A stretch of 35,243 nucleotides of DNA from Candidatus Doudnabacteria bacterium (GCA_023245955.1 JAHFJI010000004.1:1-35243); one strand, 5' to 3'. Shown: positions 8,166 to 16,552, counted from the first letter of the stretch. Translations and numbers: made by a program. The notes: generated by a model from the letters alone, not told the origin.

Positions 8166-8360
8166 ATGAAAAACTGGTCAACAGACGTAGAAAAGCTCAA
8201 AGATGACCCTGATAAGTACGCCATTTGGAAACTTGAGCAAATGGTAAATTTTGGTTTAGATGGAGAAAAGTTACCTAGTATAGAGTTGCGTAAATATTGG
8301 AGCGAGCTTAAGTTAGACCCGGATAAGAAAAAATATCTAGGTCGGTTACTTTATGAATAA
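8166..8360 (+). CDS. Small protein upstream of an AbiEii-type toxin remnant, 64 aa
   Basis: A charged helical protein, MKNWSTDVEKLKDDPDKYAI to the C-terminus, with the phrase WKLEQMVNFGLDGEKL. Its stop overlaps the start of the downstream AbiEii-like frame (ATGAATAA), the tight coupling expected of a toxin-antitoxin pair or of a small partner of a nucleotidyltransferase toxin. I recall similar small proteins next to AbiEii genes in CPR genomes, but this is memory, not a search. Because the downstream toxin is broken, this gene may be a decaying remnant. Confidence 0.6.
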   Translation: MKNWSTDVEKLKDDPDKYAIWKLEQMVNFGLDGEKLPSIELRKYWSELKLDPDKKKYLGRLLYE

Positions 8361-8487
8361 TACCATACTGACTCCGCACCAGATAGAATTTGTACACGCT
8401 GCTGGTAATAACCCCACCATTGCCAAGTTTTTTTATTTAACTGGCGGCACCGCGCTGGCAGGATTTTATATCCCCTACTCTTCATAG
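8353..8487 (+). pseudogene. Truncated AbiEii/AbiGii-type nucleotidyltransferase toxin
   Basis: A 44-codon frame beginning MNNTILTPHQIEFVHAAG and containing KFFYLTGGTALAGFYIP, the N-terminal nucleotidyltransferase signature of AbiEii toxins (normally followed by an H/R-x-S-x-D-x-D motif in a protein of over 200 aa). Here it stops at TAG just after that signature and the catalytic aspartates are absent. The break lies about 35 bp before tail copy E, so it probably reflects a recombination event at the module boundary. Confidence 0.7.
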
Positions 8488-8519
8488 CAGAATCAAATGC
8501 GTTAAAACCTGACATATTA

Positions 8520-8587
8520 GAATAAAAGACTTGAAGCTATTTAGCATGCACGATATTTACAACAATCTCCTTAGGGCGGTTTTTTTG
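8520..8587 (+). repeat. Degenerate boundary tail (copy E)
   Basis: Aligns with tails A and B. AAGCTATTT is identical to tail A, ATGC and ATATTTA recur in the same order, and CAATC is followed by a GC-rich stem and a run of seven T. In one frame it reads KRLEAI-stop-HARYLQQSP-stop against KRIKLFGCERYSTQSP-stop of tail B, so it looks like a decayed copy. It marks the left side of the modular region. Confidence 0.5.
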
Positions 8588-8600
8588 TTAAACTGGTCTT

Positions 8601-8675
8601 ATGGAATACGAACGAGAACCGGATATACTCAAACAAGAATTGTTAATCATCGTTAAACGGTATCTAAACAACTAA
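8601..8675 (+). pseudogene. Possible N-terminal remnant of a small nucleotidyltransferase
   Basis: A 24-codon frame, MEYEREPDILKQELLIIVKR, resembles the start of MNT-type nucleotidyltransferases before their GSRA motif, then stops. No continuation is visible. The stretch 8676-8792 has no gene, only a small direct repeat (gtagtagct / tagtagcta) near 8722-8752. Confidence 0.3.
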
Positions 8676-8792
8676 TCTTCTAATCTAGAGCCATTATTAA
8701 TATCAAAATTCAACACGCAATAGTGTAGTAGCTGTAGTACTGTAGTAGCTAGTACATAACTCACTATTTAAACTGATTTAGAATAAAGTTTT

Positions 8793-9764
8793 ATGCCGGA
8801 TATTTATAAATACAAAAAATCGATAGATAAAAAGATTGTAAGAGCAGTTGCAGAGGTACTGCGCACCACAGTCATATCCGCCACCAAAATAAAATCTGGA
8901 GAGATTAATCATGTATACAAAATAGTTACGCCAAAAAAGACTTTTATTGCCCGAGTCTTCCGGTATAAGCAATGGCCAGAAACTGGAAAACTTGAGTGGA
9001 TAGAAAAACAGCTGAGCAAACAAAAGGTCCCTCATGCAAAACTTCTGTACTATTCTCGTGACAACACATTTTTCCCAAATGGATTCATGCTTTTAGAGTT
9101 TATAGAAGGCTTGTCGGGAACGGAGGCAGTAAAGCAGGGAGTTATAACTGAAACACAGCTGTATACCGCATTCGGCACACTAGCCCGGAAGTTTCACCAT
9201 ATAAAAGTAAAAAAGTTCGGGCCCATAAACCTAGGTCAGGGTGAGCACGCAAATTTTGCAGACATGCAAATCCGCGGAGTAGTAAAAATACTAAATACCC
9301 TTACTAAAAAAGGCGCACTACAAAGCAACCCAGCTGAGAAAGTGGCACAGATTATTGAGAGCACACTGCGAACTCAGGAAAAGCACATTACTCCTACCCT
9401 ACTACATGGTGACATGAGCGAAACAAATGCCATAGTCTCTAAAGATAAAAAGGTGGTACTCATAGATTGGGACAACGCCCGGGCTGGTTTCTGGTTGGCA
9501 GACTTTATAGAGCTTTCCCGCAGACAAATGTTTGAAAAAGGCTGGAGCAAAAACCCCACACGCATGCTTCATGCCCGTAAAGCGTTTTTCAAAGGCTATG
9601 GCAAGATTCCTTTTTCTTCTCGTCAAATTAAAACGTTTGAACACACCTTGCAAATCATACGACAAGTCTGGCAAATGAACTACTACTTTTTTGACAATGT
9701 AGACCAGAAAAAGTTTAACTCAGTTAAGCAAATATTCTACAAACTTCTCAGAGAGAGTATATGA
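8793..9764 (+). CDS. Aminoglycoside phosphotransferase-fold kinase (APH family)
   Basis: 323 aa with the APH/choline-kinase fold. N-lobe: GEINHVYKIVTPKKTFIARVF. Hinge: FMLLEFIEG. Catalytic loop: LLHGDMSETNAI (HGDxxxxN, aspartate as base). Metal-binding: VLIDWDNARAGF, followed by the DFIELSR continuation typical of the family. It phosphorylates a small alcohol or aminoglycoside-like substrate with ATP; the substrate cannot be assigned and drug resistance should not be assumed. A TAGAAT box lies 8 nt before the ATG. It is transcribed towards the convergent response regulator, 48 bp away. Confidence 0.85.
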   Translation: MPDIYKYKKSIDKKIVRAVAEVLRTTVISATKIKSGEINHVYKIVTPKKTFIARVFRYKQWPETGKLEWIEKQLSKQKVPHAKLLYYSRDNTFFPNGFMLLEFIEGLSGTEAVKQGVITETQLYTAFGTLARKFHHIKVKKFGPINLGQGEHANFADMQIRGVVKILNTLTKKGALQSNPAEKVAQIIESTLRTQEKHITPTLLHGDMSETNAIVSKDKKVVLIDWDNARAGFWLADFIELSRRQMFEKGWSKNPTRMLHARKAFFKGYGKIPFSSRQIKTFEHTLQIIRQVWQMNYYFFDNVDQKKFNSVKQIFYKLLRESI

Positions 9765-9812
9765 CGACAACTCATGGATAAACCAATCCGACGCTCCCCT
9801 TAATATACACAT

Positions 9813-10184
9813 TTACTGCTCCAGTTTTATTTTGATCTTCTTTACTACGTCATCCAAATCTAGCTCGGACTTTAGCATGTATTCCGTAGCGTTATTACTT
9901 ATAGCATCCGAGATGCTAGCCATGTCGGACAAATTACTCAACATAATCACTTGAGCTTTGCGTCCCCACTCATCTTCCCGAAGTTTTTTTAGCATAGTGA
10001 GCCCATCCATCTTGGGCATCATAATGTCGGACAAAATAAGGTCTGGGTGCTTTTCCAGAGCCATACTTAAGCCCGCTTCTCCATTCTCCGCAAGCAAAAG
10101 ATTGAACGATTCCTGACTGAGTCTATCGCGAAGTACTCCAGACAACATAGGCTCATCTTCCACTATCAATATTGTTTTAGACAT
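9813..10184 (-). CDS. Single-domain response regulator (CheY-like)
   Basis: 123 aa, receiver domain only, with no DNA-binding output. Acidic pocket E9-D10, phospho-acceptor D53 in LILSDIMMPKMDG, conserved serine in VIMLSNLSD and lysine in YMLKSELD. It lies 50 bp downstream of the histidine kinase in the same orientation, so the two form a two-component pair. Without an output domain it must act by protein contact or as a phosphorelay intermediate. Confidence 0.92.
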   Translation of the reverse strand: MSKTILIVEDEPMLSGVLRDRLSQESFNLLLAENGEAGLSMALEKHPDLILSDIMMPKMDGLTMLKKLREDEWGRKAQVIMLSNLSDMASISDAISNNATEYMLKSELDLDDVVKKIKIKLEQ

Positions 10185-10234
10185 ACAATTGCTTTCCCTA
10201 AGTAAATTAAACCGCTATTAATAATATAACAGTA

Positions 10235-11887
10235 CTACGTCTGTTTCATTCCAGTCAAAGGCAACCTAACATAAAATGCAGTTCCCCGCCCCACAACAGA
10301 CTTAAACCACACAGCCCCCCCAGTGTGCTCTAATATAGATTTTACTATATACAAGCCAAGCCCAGTGCCTGAAGGTACTGCTTTTTTAGCATTACCCGCT
10401 CTAAATAGTTTAGTAAATATTTTATCTTGCTCAAGTAAGGGTATGCCTATACCGCTATCCTCCACGGTAATAAGGTAAGACTTATCTCCTCCATCCTGTT
10501 CCAGCTTAATAGACAACTGCACGGCACTACTAGGAGAACTGTAATTGATAGCGTTGGTAAGTAAATTCTGAAAAATAATATATACCCATTTTGGATCTAC
10601 CAGCACTTTTGGCAGCTTGGGCTCATAATTAGTACGAATAGTGATTTTTTTGGTCTCCAGCTCCGGTGCTAAATTTTGTATGCAACTCTCGGCTATGTTT
10701 TCTAGACTAGCCTTTTCCGGCTTTACCGAAAAAGTACCCAGCTCCATGCGGGACACATCTAGTAGCACACTAATTAACTCACCCATTTGCTGGCTTACCT
10801 CGTGCAAGCTACTCACGTAACGCCGTTGATCTGCATTCAGCTTACCCACCCTCTCGTTAAGCAACATCCTAGCAAACCAATTTATAGCTGTAGTAGGCGT
10901 ACGAAGTTGATGACTTGCAAGTGACACAAACTCAGTCTTGGCCTGGTCTATCTCTCGCTCCTTTGTAATATCGCGAAATATCAGCACAGCACCAATAATA
11001 TTCTTGTTAAGTATAACCGGAGTAGCAGTAATAGAAGCTGGAAACTTTTTCCCGCTACTAAGTACAAAATAGTACCCCCGAGATGTGCTAGTTACTTTTT
11101 TCTTGGTAGAGAGCGCTAGATGAATTGGTCTGAGGTCCACCGGTATAGACTTACCATTCTCATCTTCCATTTGGATAACTCGGCTTGTATGCTTGCCTAG
11201 AGCGTCCCCAGACTTCCACCCAGTCATTTCTTCTGCAGACTTACTAAAAAACATTATCTTTCTGTTTTTGTCCACCACAATTAAACCATCTCCAATACTG
11301 GCCAGGATGGATTCGTCTTTGGCTCTTAGTTGTTCCGACTCCTCCACCCTTTTTGTTACTACAGTGTGTAACTTTTTGAGTTCTGTTATAGCCAAACTTA
11401 AGTGGCGAGAGTTTATCTCTAGTTCCGCCCAAGCCGCCAAGTCTTTTAGCTTCTGTGCATCCGCCAGTGAGAAACTCCTAGGCTTAGTATCTTTGATACA
11501 AAAAACACCTATACGCTCACCTGTCACGCTTCGCATGGCCACTCCAGCATAAAAGCGTATATGGGGTTTACCCACCACCATGGGGTTATCCCGGAAACGC
11601 TTATCTTCCTTTGTATCTGGTACTACAAAAATGTTAGCGGCAAGTAGTGCATGTCCGCAAAAAGATACGTCCCTACTACCTTCTCTACTTGGTAAGCCCT
11701 GGCAAGATTTAAACCACTCCCTATCCGAGTCTACTAAAGTAATAGTAGAAATGGTTACACGAAATACACTCAGAGCCAGACGGGTAATTCTATCAAACCT
11801 AAGCTCCGGTCGCGTGTCTAGTAAGGCCAGCTTGTGTAAGGCTGATAGTCTCCCTGCTTCGTTCTTAGGTATGGGTGCCTTAAGCAT
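10235..11887 (-). CDS. GAF-PAS sensor histidine kinase
   Basis: 550 aa, soluble, with no membrane helix. Order: a GAF domain (about 20-160, with FDRITRLALSVFRV and DVSFCGHALL, the class often found at the N-terminus of CPR and cyanobacterial kinases); a short coiled coil; a PAS domain (about 190-310, IGDGLIVVDKNRKIMFFSKSAE...GAVLIFRDIT); a HisKA dimerisation domain with the H-box FVSLASHQLRTP; and an ATPase domain with N-box NLLTNAINYS, G1 VEDSGIGIP and G2 GTGLGLYIVK. The input is probably a cytoplasmic small molecule or redox cue (inference). SD GGAG lies 7 nt before the ATG, and TATAAT (11928-11923) is its likely -10 box. Partner: the receiver protein directly downstream. Confidence 0.92.
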   Translation of the reverse strand: MLKAPIPKNEAGRLSALHKLALLDTRPELRFDRITRLALSVFRVTISTITLVDSDREWFKSCQGLPSREGSRDVSFCGHALLAANIFVVPDTKEDKRFRDNPMVVGKPHIRFYAGVAMRSVTGERIGVFCIKDTKPRSFSLADAQKLKDLAAWAELEINSRHLSLAITELKKLHTVVTKRVEESEQLRAKDESILASIGDGLIVVDKNRKIMFFSKSAEEMTGWKSGDALGKHTSRVIQMEDENGKSIPVDLRPIHLALSTKKKVTSTSRGYYFVLSSGKKFPASITATPVILNKNIIGAVLIFRDITKEREIDQAKTEFVSLASHQLRTPTTAINWFARMLLNERVGKLNADQRRYVSSLHEVSQQMGELISVLLDVSRMELGTFSVKPEKASLENIAESCIQNLAPELETKKITIRTNYEPKLPKVLVDPKWVYIIFQNLLTNAINYSSPSSAVQLSIKLEQDGGDKSYLITVEDSGIGIPLLEQDKIFTKLFRAGNAKKAVPSGTGLGLYIVKSILEHTGGAVWFKSVVGRGTAFYVRLPLTGMKQT

Positions 11888-11951
11888 TGTACTCCGTTAA
11901 TATAGTAACTTAATTATACTACACTAGAACCTCCTAGGCACGCATCTGTAT

Positions 11952-12076
11952 CTATTCACCTTTTCCCAAAAAACAAAGCCCTGTATAAGATTATGTGTAG
12001 GGGCGAGCTTTAGCCGCCCGCTTGTTTCGGGCGAGCAAGCTCTGCCCCTACGAGATCATTGGGAAATGGTGAATAG
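11952..12076. mobile_element. MITE-like palindromic element
   Basis: 125 bp bounded by 18-bp terminal inverted repeats, CTATTCACCTTTTCCCAA and TTGGGAAATGGTGAATAG (17 of 18 match). The centre holds a second palindrome, GTAGGGGCGAGCTT...AAGCTCTGCCCCTAC, with an inner CGCCCG/CGGGCG stem. It has no coding capacity and a higher GC core than its surroundings. This is the structure of a miniature inverted-repeat element; the GTAGGGGCGA core resembles palindromic repeats found dispersed in many bacterial genomes. No target duplication was evident. It sits between the kinase promoter and tail R1. Confidence 0.65.
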
Positions 12077-12098
12077 CTACACACATCTTATGGCATAA

Positions 12099-12171
12099 TG
12101 GCAGTCCATAAAGCTTATGGAATGTGAGCATTACCAGAAACTCTTACAAGTCGCTTAACAGCGGCTTTTTT
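12099..12171 (+). repeat. Boundary tail R1 with terminator
   Basis: Identical over about 68 nt to tail C (22899-22966). CCATAA-agc-TTATGG forms a perfect 6-bp hairpin, and GTCGC (12150-12154) pairs with GCGGC (12161-12165) before a run of six T. It encodes, up to its TAA, WQSIKLMECEHYQKLLQVA. The 5' part present in R2 and C is missing. TATTAT follows at once, and the toxin ATG lies 14 nt further on. Confidence 0.85.
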
Positions 12172-12185
12172 GATATTATGTCTAT

Positions 12186-12497
12186 ATGCAAATTCAAGTA
12201 GACGAAAGTGTTGAAAAGTTTATAACCTCCTTACAGACACAAACACTAGGAAAAACCTTACGAACCATTGACTTGCTGGAAAAATTTGGCAACAGGCTTG
12301 GCATGCCCCACAGCAAAAAAGTAATGGGAAGTATTTTTGAATTACGTGTACGAGGCCAGCAAGAAGTGCGTATTTTTTATTGCTTCCACAGAAACACGGT
12401 CCACCTCTTACACGGATTTATCAAAAAATCAGAGAAGACCCCTGGCAAGGAATTAACACTTGCCCAGAGTAAATATAAATACTTGACAAGCATATAA
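12186..12497 (+). CDS. RelE/HigB-like toxin (Gp49 family)
   Basis: 103 aa. A RelE-fold mRNA interferase-like protein: helical N-terminus, then KKVMGSIFELRVRGQQEVRIFYCF and VHLLHGFIKKSEKTPGKELTLA, matching phage-derived Gp49-like/HigB proteins in which the ELR..(G)..R..Y and H.F.KK..KTP motifs are characteristic. The toxin precedes its antitoxin, the HigBA order. A TATTAT box ends 6 nt before the ATG and directly follows the terminator of tail R1, so the gene is insulated from upstream transcription and starts leaderless. The pair is enclosed by direct repeats R1 and R2. Confidence 0.88.
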   Translation: MQIQVDESVEKFITSLQTQTLGKTLRTIDLLEKFGNRLGMPHSKKVMGSIFELRVRGQQEVRIFYCFHRNTVHLLHGFIKKSEKTPGKELTLAQSKYKYLTSI

Positions 12498-12518
12498 CTT
12501 ATAAGTTATATTATCTTT
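12483..12518 (+). promoter_or_regulatory. Antitoxin promoter with palindromic operator
   Basis: TTGACA (12483-12488), 17 nt, TTATAT (12506-12511), then 7 nt to the antitoxin ATG. A perfect 20-bp palindrome, ATATAACTTATAAGTTATAT (12492-12511), fills the spacer and -10 box. This is where a HigA/XRE antitoxin would be expected to bind for autoregulation. The -35 box lies in the end of the toxin gene. Confidence 0.7.
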
Positions 12519-12791
12519 ATGATAAACTACAAGGATTTAAAAACTAGACTACTCAAGGACAAAGCCGTTAAGACGGCTTACAATAACCTAGGCCCTGAAT
12601 TTGCATTGGTAGAAATGATTATAGAAAAACGTCTCAAACAGGGACTCACTCAACAGCAACTTGCCAAGAAGATTGGCAGCAAACAGCCAGTTATTTCCCG
12701 CCTGGAACAAGGAACATACAACCCCTCCATTAAATTCTTGACTCGTGTAGCAGAAGCTCTGGACGCTAAACTTACGGTTTCAATTTCCTAG
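12519..12791 (+). CDS. XRE-family antitoxin (HigA-like)
   Basis: 90 aa. The N-terminal 35 residues form a toxin-binding helical segment. Residues about 37-88 are a classic helix-turn-helix: RLKQGLTQQQLAKKIGSKQPVISRLEQGTYNPSIKFLTRVAEALD. It would neutralise the toxin and repress the operon. It has its own promoter within the toxin's 3' end, allowing antitoxin-only expression. Tail R2 begins 19 bp after its stop. Confidence 0.9.
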   Translation: MINYKDLKTRLLKDKAVKTAYNNLGPEFALVEMIIEKRLKQGLTQQQLAKKIGSKQPVISRLEQGTYNPSIKFLTRVAEALDAKLTVSIS

Positions 12792-12810
12792 GCGAAAATG
12801 GAGATTAACT

Positions 12811-12923
12811 CCTATTGAGTAAACACTTCCCCCAAGCAAATACCAAGCTCTAGCAGTCCATAAAGCTTATGGAATGCGAGCATTACCAAAAACTCTTACA
12901 AGTCGCTTAACAGCGGCTTTTTT
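12811..12923 (+). repeat. Boundary tail R2 with terminator
   Basis: Full-length tail, close to tail C (22857-22970), starting at CCTATTGAGTAAACAC and ending with the GTCGC/GCGGC terminator. Homology to C begins exactly where C switches from tRNA sequence to tail, but here the left neighbour is the antitoxin gene instead of tRNA-His. Differences from C are mostly at third codon positions of the KLWQSIKLMECEHY frame; one change turns TGG into TAG. Confidence 0.85.
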
Positions 12924-12950
12924 ATTGCAAGATACTATTTTCTATACACG

Positions 12951-14534
12951 CTACGGCGTAACCGTAAATGGAAACATCATTCCACTTTCCAAGTGTTCTG
13001 CTATGTGACAATGAGCCATCCAAGTGCCAGGGTTGGACATGTCGACCAATATGTCTACGGTGTCACCGTTTTGCACAAGCGTTGTATCTTTCCACACTAG
13101 ATTAGTATTTGGAACTCCATTTGTAGCAAGTACTAAAAACCGCTGCCCATGAAAGTGTATCGGGTGCTGCATTGGGTGTTGAGACTTAGGGTCGTTAACA
13201 ATCCGAACTTTTACCTTATCTCCTACCTTAAACTTCCAATCAATATCCATACCCTCTTTTTTTGTTTCAGTGTCTACAATCTTCCACTTAGTTGTATCAG
13301 GCGTAGCTACAGCATTCATCATAGCCATACTGTCCTCCCACTCAATCTTGTCTGTATTGCTCATCATCATTCCATTACCCATCATATGTTGTCCGTTCCC
13401 TCCGCCCATACCACCCATACCTTGCAAGCCTACTGTTAGGGTCAAGTTCTTGTCTGGGTTCCGGCTAAACTGGTTGCGCAATGGGTCAATGCCGGTAATA
13501 ACATCACTATTAATCCGCAAAGTTTGAAATTCCTTGGCGTATACTTGCGCCATTGGTTCAGCAGATACAGTAATACTGCCCAGAGTATAAGTCTTTTCAG
13601 GCGTACGATGCTCAAGAGTAAAAGTTCCAGTCTTTTCAAACAACACTTCAACAATAGCTCGCTCCGATGGAGCAAGGATAATGCTGTCTACAAAACTTTC
13701 ACGCTCATACTTGCCGTTATCTGCACCAACTAGTTTTAGTTTCGCATTTGGTATAGACAAATTAAAAACCCTCGTGTTTGCGGAGTTGGTTATATAAAAA
13801 CGAACGACTTCACCCTGCTTCGCATTGAACATATAATTGGTACTACCATTAACCAGCATAGCATTACCAAAACGACCCATGAGAGCATGGTCAGCTTGCC
13901 CTGTACTAAATGGGGTAATTTTACCACCCTCGAGTAAAATGTCATCCACCATCAATGCTACTTCTTGGTTAACTGGCGACCAGTACGCAGCATCTTTTGG
14001 CGTAACCAAAAAGTTGCCATACAGCCCCAGCTCCTGAGCGTAATCTTCCCGTATGTGCGGGTGATACCAATACACCCCTGCGTCTGGAAACTGTAACGTA
14101 TAAGCAAAACTTTCTCCAGGCTTTACAGGCTTCTGGCTGACTTCTGGCACACCATCAAACTTACTGCCACCTCTAATACCATGAGGGTGTATGGTTGTAT
14201 CTACGTCAGTATTATTTGTAAAGTGCATGGTTACTTCTGAACCCTGCTCAACTTTAATAGTTGGTCCAGGAACTGAACCATTGTATGCCAGCATCTTTAC
14301 GGTGCTCCTCGCAATGGTCTTTTTGACCATGCTTGCCGTTAGGTTGTAGGTGTCACCATTCTTCAGTTCTACCACTTGAGATGAAGTATCAGCTGGTAGT
14401 CCAGATACATCGGAAGCGAACTGTTGGAAATTCTGACCAGTAACCGCCACCCTGCGTTGACTTTGATTTCTTAAAAGCACAATAGCCGCCACAAGTATAA
14501 TTCCTAGGCTAACGTATAAAATTTTTTTATTCAT
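12951..14534 (-). CDS. Multicopper oxidase (CueO/CopA-like)
   Basis: 527 aa. An N-terminal hydrophobic helix (residues 4-22) acts as signal anchor or export signal, so the enzyme works outside the membrane. Copper-site motifs in order: HPHG (about 118), WYHPHIRED (about 158), HPIHFHGQRF (about 460) and HCHIAEHLESGMM (about 511, type-1 copper with methionine axial ligand). A methionine/glycine-rich loop (GMGGMGGGNGQHMMGNGMMM, about 375-395) resembles the Cu(I)-binding insert of CueO. It probably oxidises Cu(I) to Cu(II) at the cell surface. It lies 16 bp downstream of the copper ATPase in one operon with csoR. Confidence 0.93.
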   Translation of the reverse strand: MNKKILYVSLGIILVAAIVLLRNQSQRRVAVTGQNFQQFASDVSGLPADTSSQVVELKNGDTYNLTASMVKKTIARSTVKMLAYNGSVPGPTIKVEQGSEVTMHFTNNTDVDTTIHPHGIRGGSKFDGVPEVSQKPVKPGESFAYTLQFPDAGVYWYHPHIREDYAQELGLYGNFLVTPKDAAYWSPVNQEVALMVDDILLEGGKITPFSTGQADHALMGRFGNAMLVNGSTNYMFNAKQGEVVRFYITNSANTRVFNLSIPNAKLKLVGADNGKYERESFVDSIILAPSERAIVEVLFEKTGTFTLEHRTPEKTYTLGSITVSAEPMAQVYAKEFQTLRINSDVITGIDPLRNQFSRNPDKNLTLTVGLQGMGGMGGGNGQHMMGNGMMMSNTDKIEWEDSMAMMNAVATPDTTKWKIVDTETKKEGMDIDWKFKVGDKVKVRIVNDPKSQHPMQHPIHFHGQRFLVLATNGVPNTNLVWKDTTLVQNGDTVDILVDMSNPGTWMAHCHIAEHLESGMMFPFTVTP

Positions 14535-14550
14535 ATCTTTTAACCCTTAA

Positions 14551-16548
14551 TTATAATTTTAGTCTCCTCAGCAGTTGGGCGTTCGCTGCTACAATGACTG
14601 TGCTGGCGGACATAAGCAATGCACCAATTGCGGCGGGTAAAATAACACCAAATAACCCTGCGGCTAGCGGAATGGCAACAACATTATATCCAGTAGCCCA
14701 AATAAGATTTTGCACCATCTTGCTGTAAGTAGCTTTTGATAGTCTGAAAACTTTTACTACATCACGAGGGTCGCTCTTTACGAGCACAATTCCTGCTGAC
14801 TCAATGGCGACGTCTGTGCCTGCGCCAATGGCAATACCCACATCCGCTCGCGTGAGAGCAGGAGCATCGTTTACCCCATCCCCCACAAACGCAACTTTAT
14901 TTCCACGCTGTTGCAATTCTTTTACTTTATTAGCCTTGTGCTCTGGTAGTACTTCTGCAAAATATTCATCAAGACCAAGTTCTCTTGCCACATAGCCCGC
15001 AACAGCCTTAGAGTCTCCAGTTATCATGGCAACTTTTAGCCCTTCGGCTTTAAGCTCCTGAACTGTCTGTTTTGATTCTTCACGAATTACATCTGCAATG
15101 GTAATAACTCCAATAACTTTCCCGTCTTCAAGTACATATAACGCAGTCTTACCGTCCTTGCCTGCTTGCTCAATCTTACTCAGTAATTCTTGTGGTACTT
15201 GAATGTGTTTTGCTTCAAGTAATCTTGGTCCACCAACAGCTACTACATTCTTACCATGCAGTAGAGCTTCTACTCCATGGCCTGCAAGAGCCTTGAACTG
15301 CACAAGGCTATCAAGTTGGATATGCTTTTCAATTGCCGCATGTACAATTGCAGTGCCGAGCGAATGTTCACTCGTTTGTTCTACAGACGCTGCCAGATGC
15401 AAAACATCTTCTGCTTTATAGCCGCCCATAGACCAAACATCTACCACTGATTGCTCCCCTTTCGTGAGCGTTCCTGTTTTATCAAACAACACCACATGTA
15501 TATTACGTGCACTTTCCAGTGCAATACGCTTTTTCACCAATAAACCATTCCGTGCTCCGAGCGTGGTGGAAATTGAAGTTACGAGCGGTATGGCTAAACC
15601 TAGGGCATGGGGGCAAGCAATAATAAGCACCGTCACGGTACGCTCCAGAGCAAACCCTAAACCACGTCCTGCAACCAGCCACGCAATAAATGTCGCTATA
15701 CCAGCGAATATTGCAACAATGGTTAAATAAAATGCTGCTTTATCTGCCAAAATTTGGGCACGAGACTTTGAGCTTTGAGCTTCAGCAACGAGTCGCATAA
15801 TACCCGCTAAGGCGGTAGACTCTCCTACTTTTGTCACTTTTACTTGCAGACTCCCTGAACCGCTTACCGTTCCAGCAATTACTTCACTGCCAACGATTTT
15901 TTCTATGGGTTTTGATTCACCCGTAATCATAGATTCGTTCACGTCGGACTCTCCGTAGGCAACTTCTCCATCTGCTGGTATTTTTGCCCCTGGCCTAACA
16001 AGTACAACATCACCAACTTTTAACTCCGATACTGGCACCTGCGTACCGTCAGCCAACTCTGCAGTATCAGGAAGTAACTTTGCTAGCTCTTTAAGTGCTC
16101 CTTGTGCATTCATTACTGATCGCATTTCCATCCAATGTCCCAAAAGCATAACCACAATTAACGTTGCCAACTCCCAAAAAAATTCCGAACCCGAAATAAA
16201 GAAAGTTGTCGCAACACTGTACAAATATGCAGCTAAAATAGCTAAAGAAATTAAAGTCATCATGCCTGGCTGCCGAAACTTTAATTCACCCCACGCACTT
16301 TTGAGAAACACGGTACCACCGTAAAAGAAGATGACGGTACCAAGTATACATGGAACCCAGTTTGAGCCAAGGAATGTTGGCATGCTAAACCCAAACCACT
16401 CCTGAATCATGTGGGAGTAGAGCACAACAGGAATAGTCAAAACTAAACTTAACCAAAAACGGTCACGGAACATGTTAGGGTCATGTCCCGCATGTTTATC
16501 GTGCAAGTCGTGCTGCCCCGTGCTCATGTGATGATGTTCGTGACTCAT
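14551..16548 (-). CDS. copB: Copper-exporting P-type ATPase, CopB type (P1B-3)
   Basis: 665 aa from the ATG at 16548, chosen because AAGGAT lies just upstream and the protein begins MSHEHHHMSTGQHDLHDKHA; a longer frame would overlap csoR. The N-terminus is a histidine-rich metal-binding tail and there is no HMA domain, as in CopB pumps. The membrane motif IIACPHALGLAIP has CPH (about residue 311) instead of CPC, the P1B-3 mark. The phosphorylation site is DKTGTLTKG (about 356), the nucleotide-binding HP region is SSVEQTSEHSLGTAI, and the hinge is VGDGVNDAPAL. It pumps copper or silver out of the cytoplasm and sits in the same operon as the oxidase and CsoR. Confidence 0.94.
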   Translation of the reverse strand: MSHEHHHMSTGQHDLHDKHAGHDPNMFRDRFWLSLVLTIPVVLYSHMIQEWFGFSMPTFLGSNWVPCILGTVIFFYGGTVFLKSAWGELKFRQPGMMTLISLAILAAYLYSVATTFFISGSEFFWELATLIVVMLLGHWMEMRSVMNAQGALKELAKLLPDTAELADGTQVPVSELKVGDVVLVRPGAKIPADGEVAYGESDVNESMITGESKPIEKIVGSEVIAGTVSGSGSLQVKVTKVGESTALAGIMRLVAEAQSSKSRAQILADKAAFYLTIVAIFAGIATFIAWLVAGRGLGFALERTVTVLIIACPHALGLAIPLVTSISTTLGARNGLLVKKRIALESARNIHVVLFDKTGTLTKGEQSVVDVWSMGGYKAEDVLHLAASVEQTSEHSLGTAIVHAAIEKHIQLDSLVQFKALAGHGVEALLHGKNVVAVGGPRLLEAKHIQVPQELLSKIEQAGKDGKTALYVLEDGKVIGVITIADVIREESKQTVQELKAEGLKVAMITGDSKAVAGYVARELGLDEYFAEVLPEHKANKVKELQQRGNKVAFVGDGVNDAPALTRADVGIAIGAGTDVAIESAGIVLVKSDPRDVVKVFRLSKATYSKMVQNLIWATGYNVVAIPLAAGLFGVILPAAIGALLMSASTVIVAANAQLLRRLKL

Positions 16549-16552
16549 ACAT

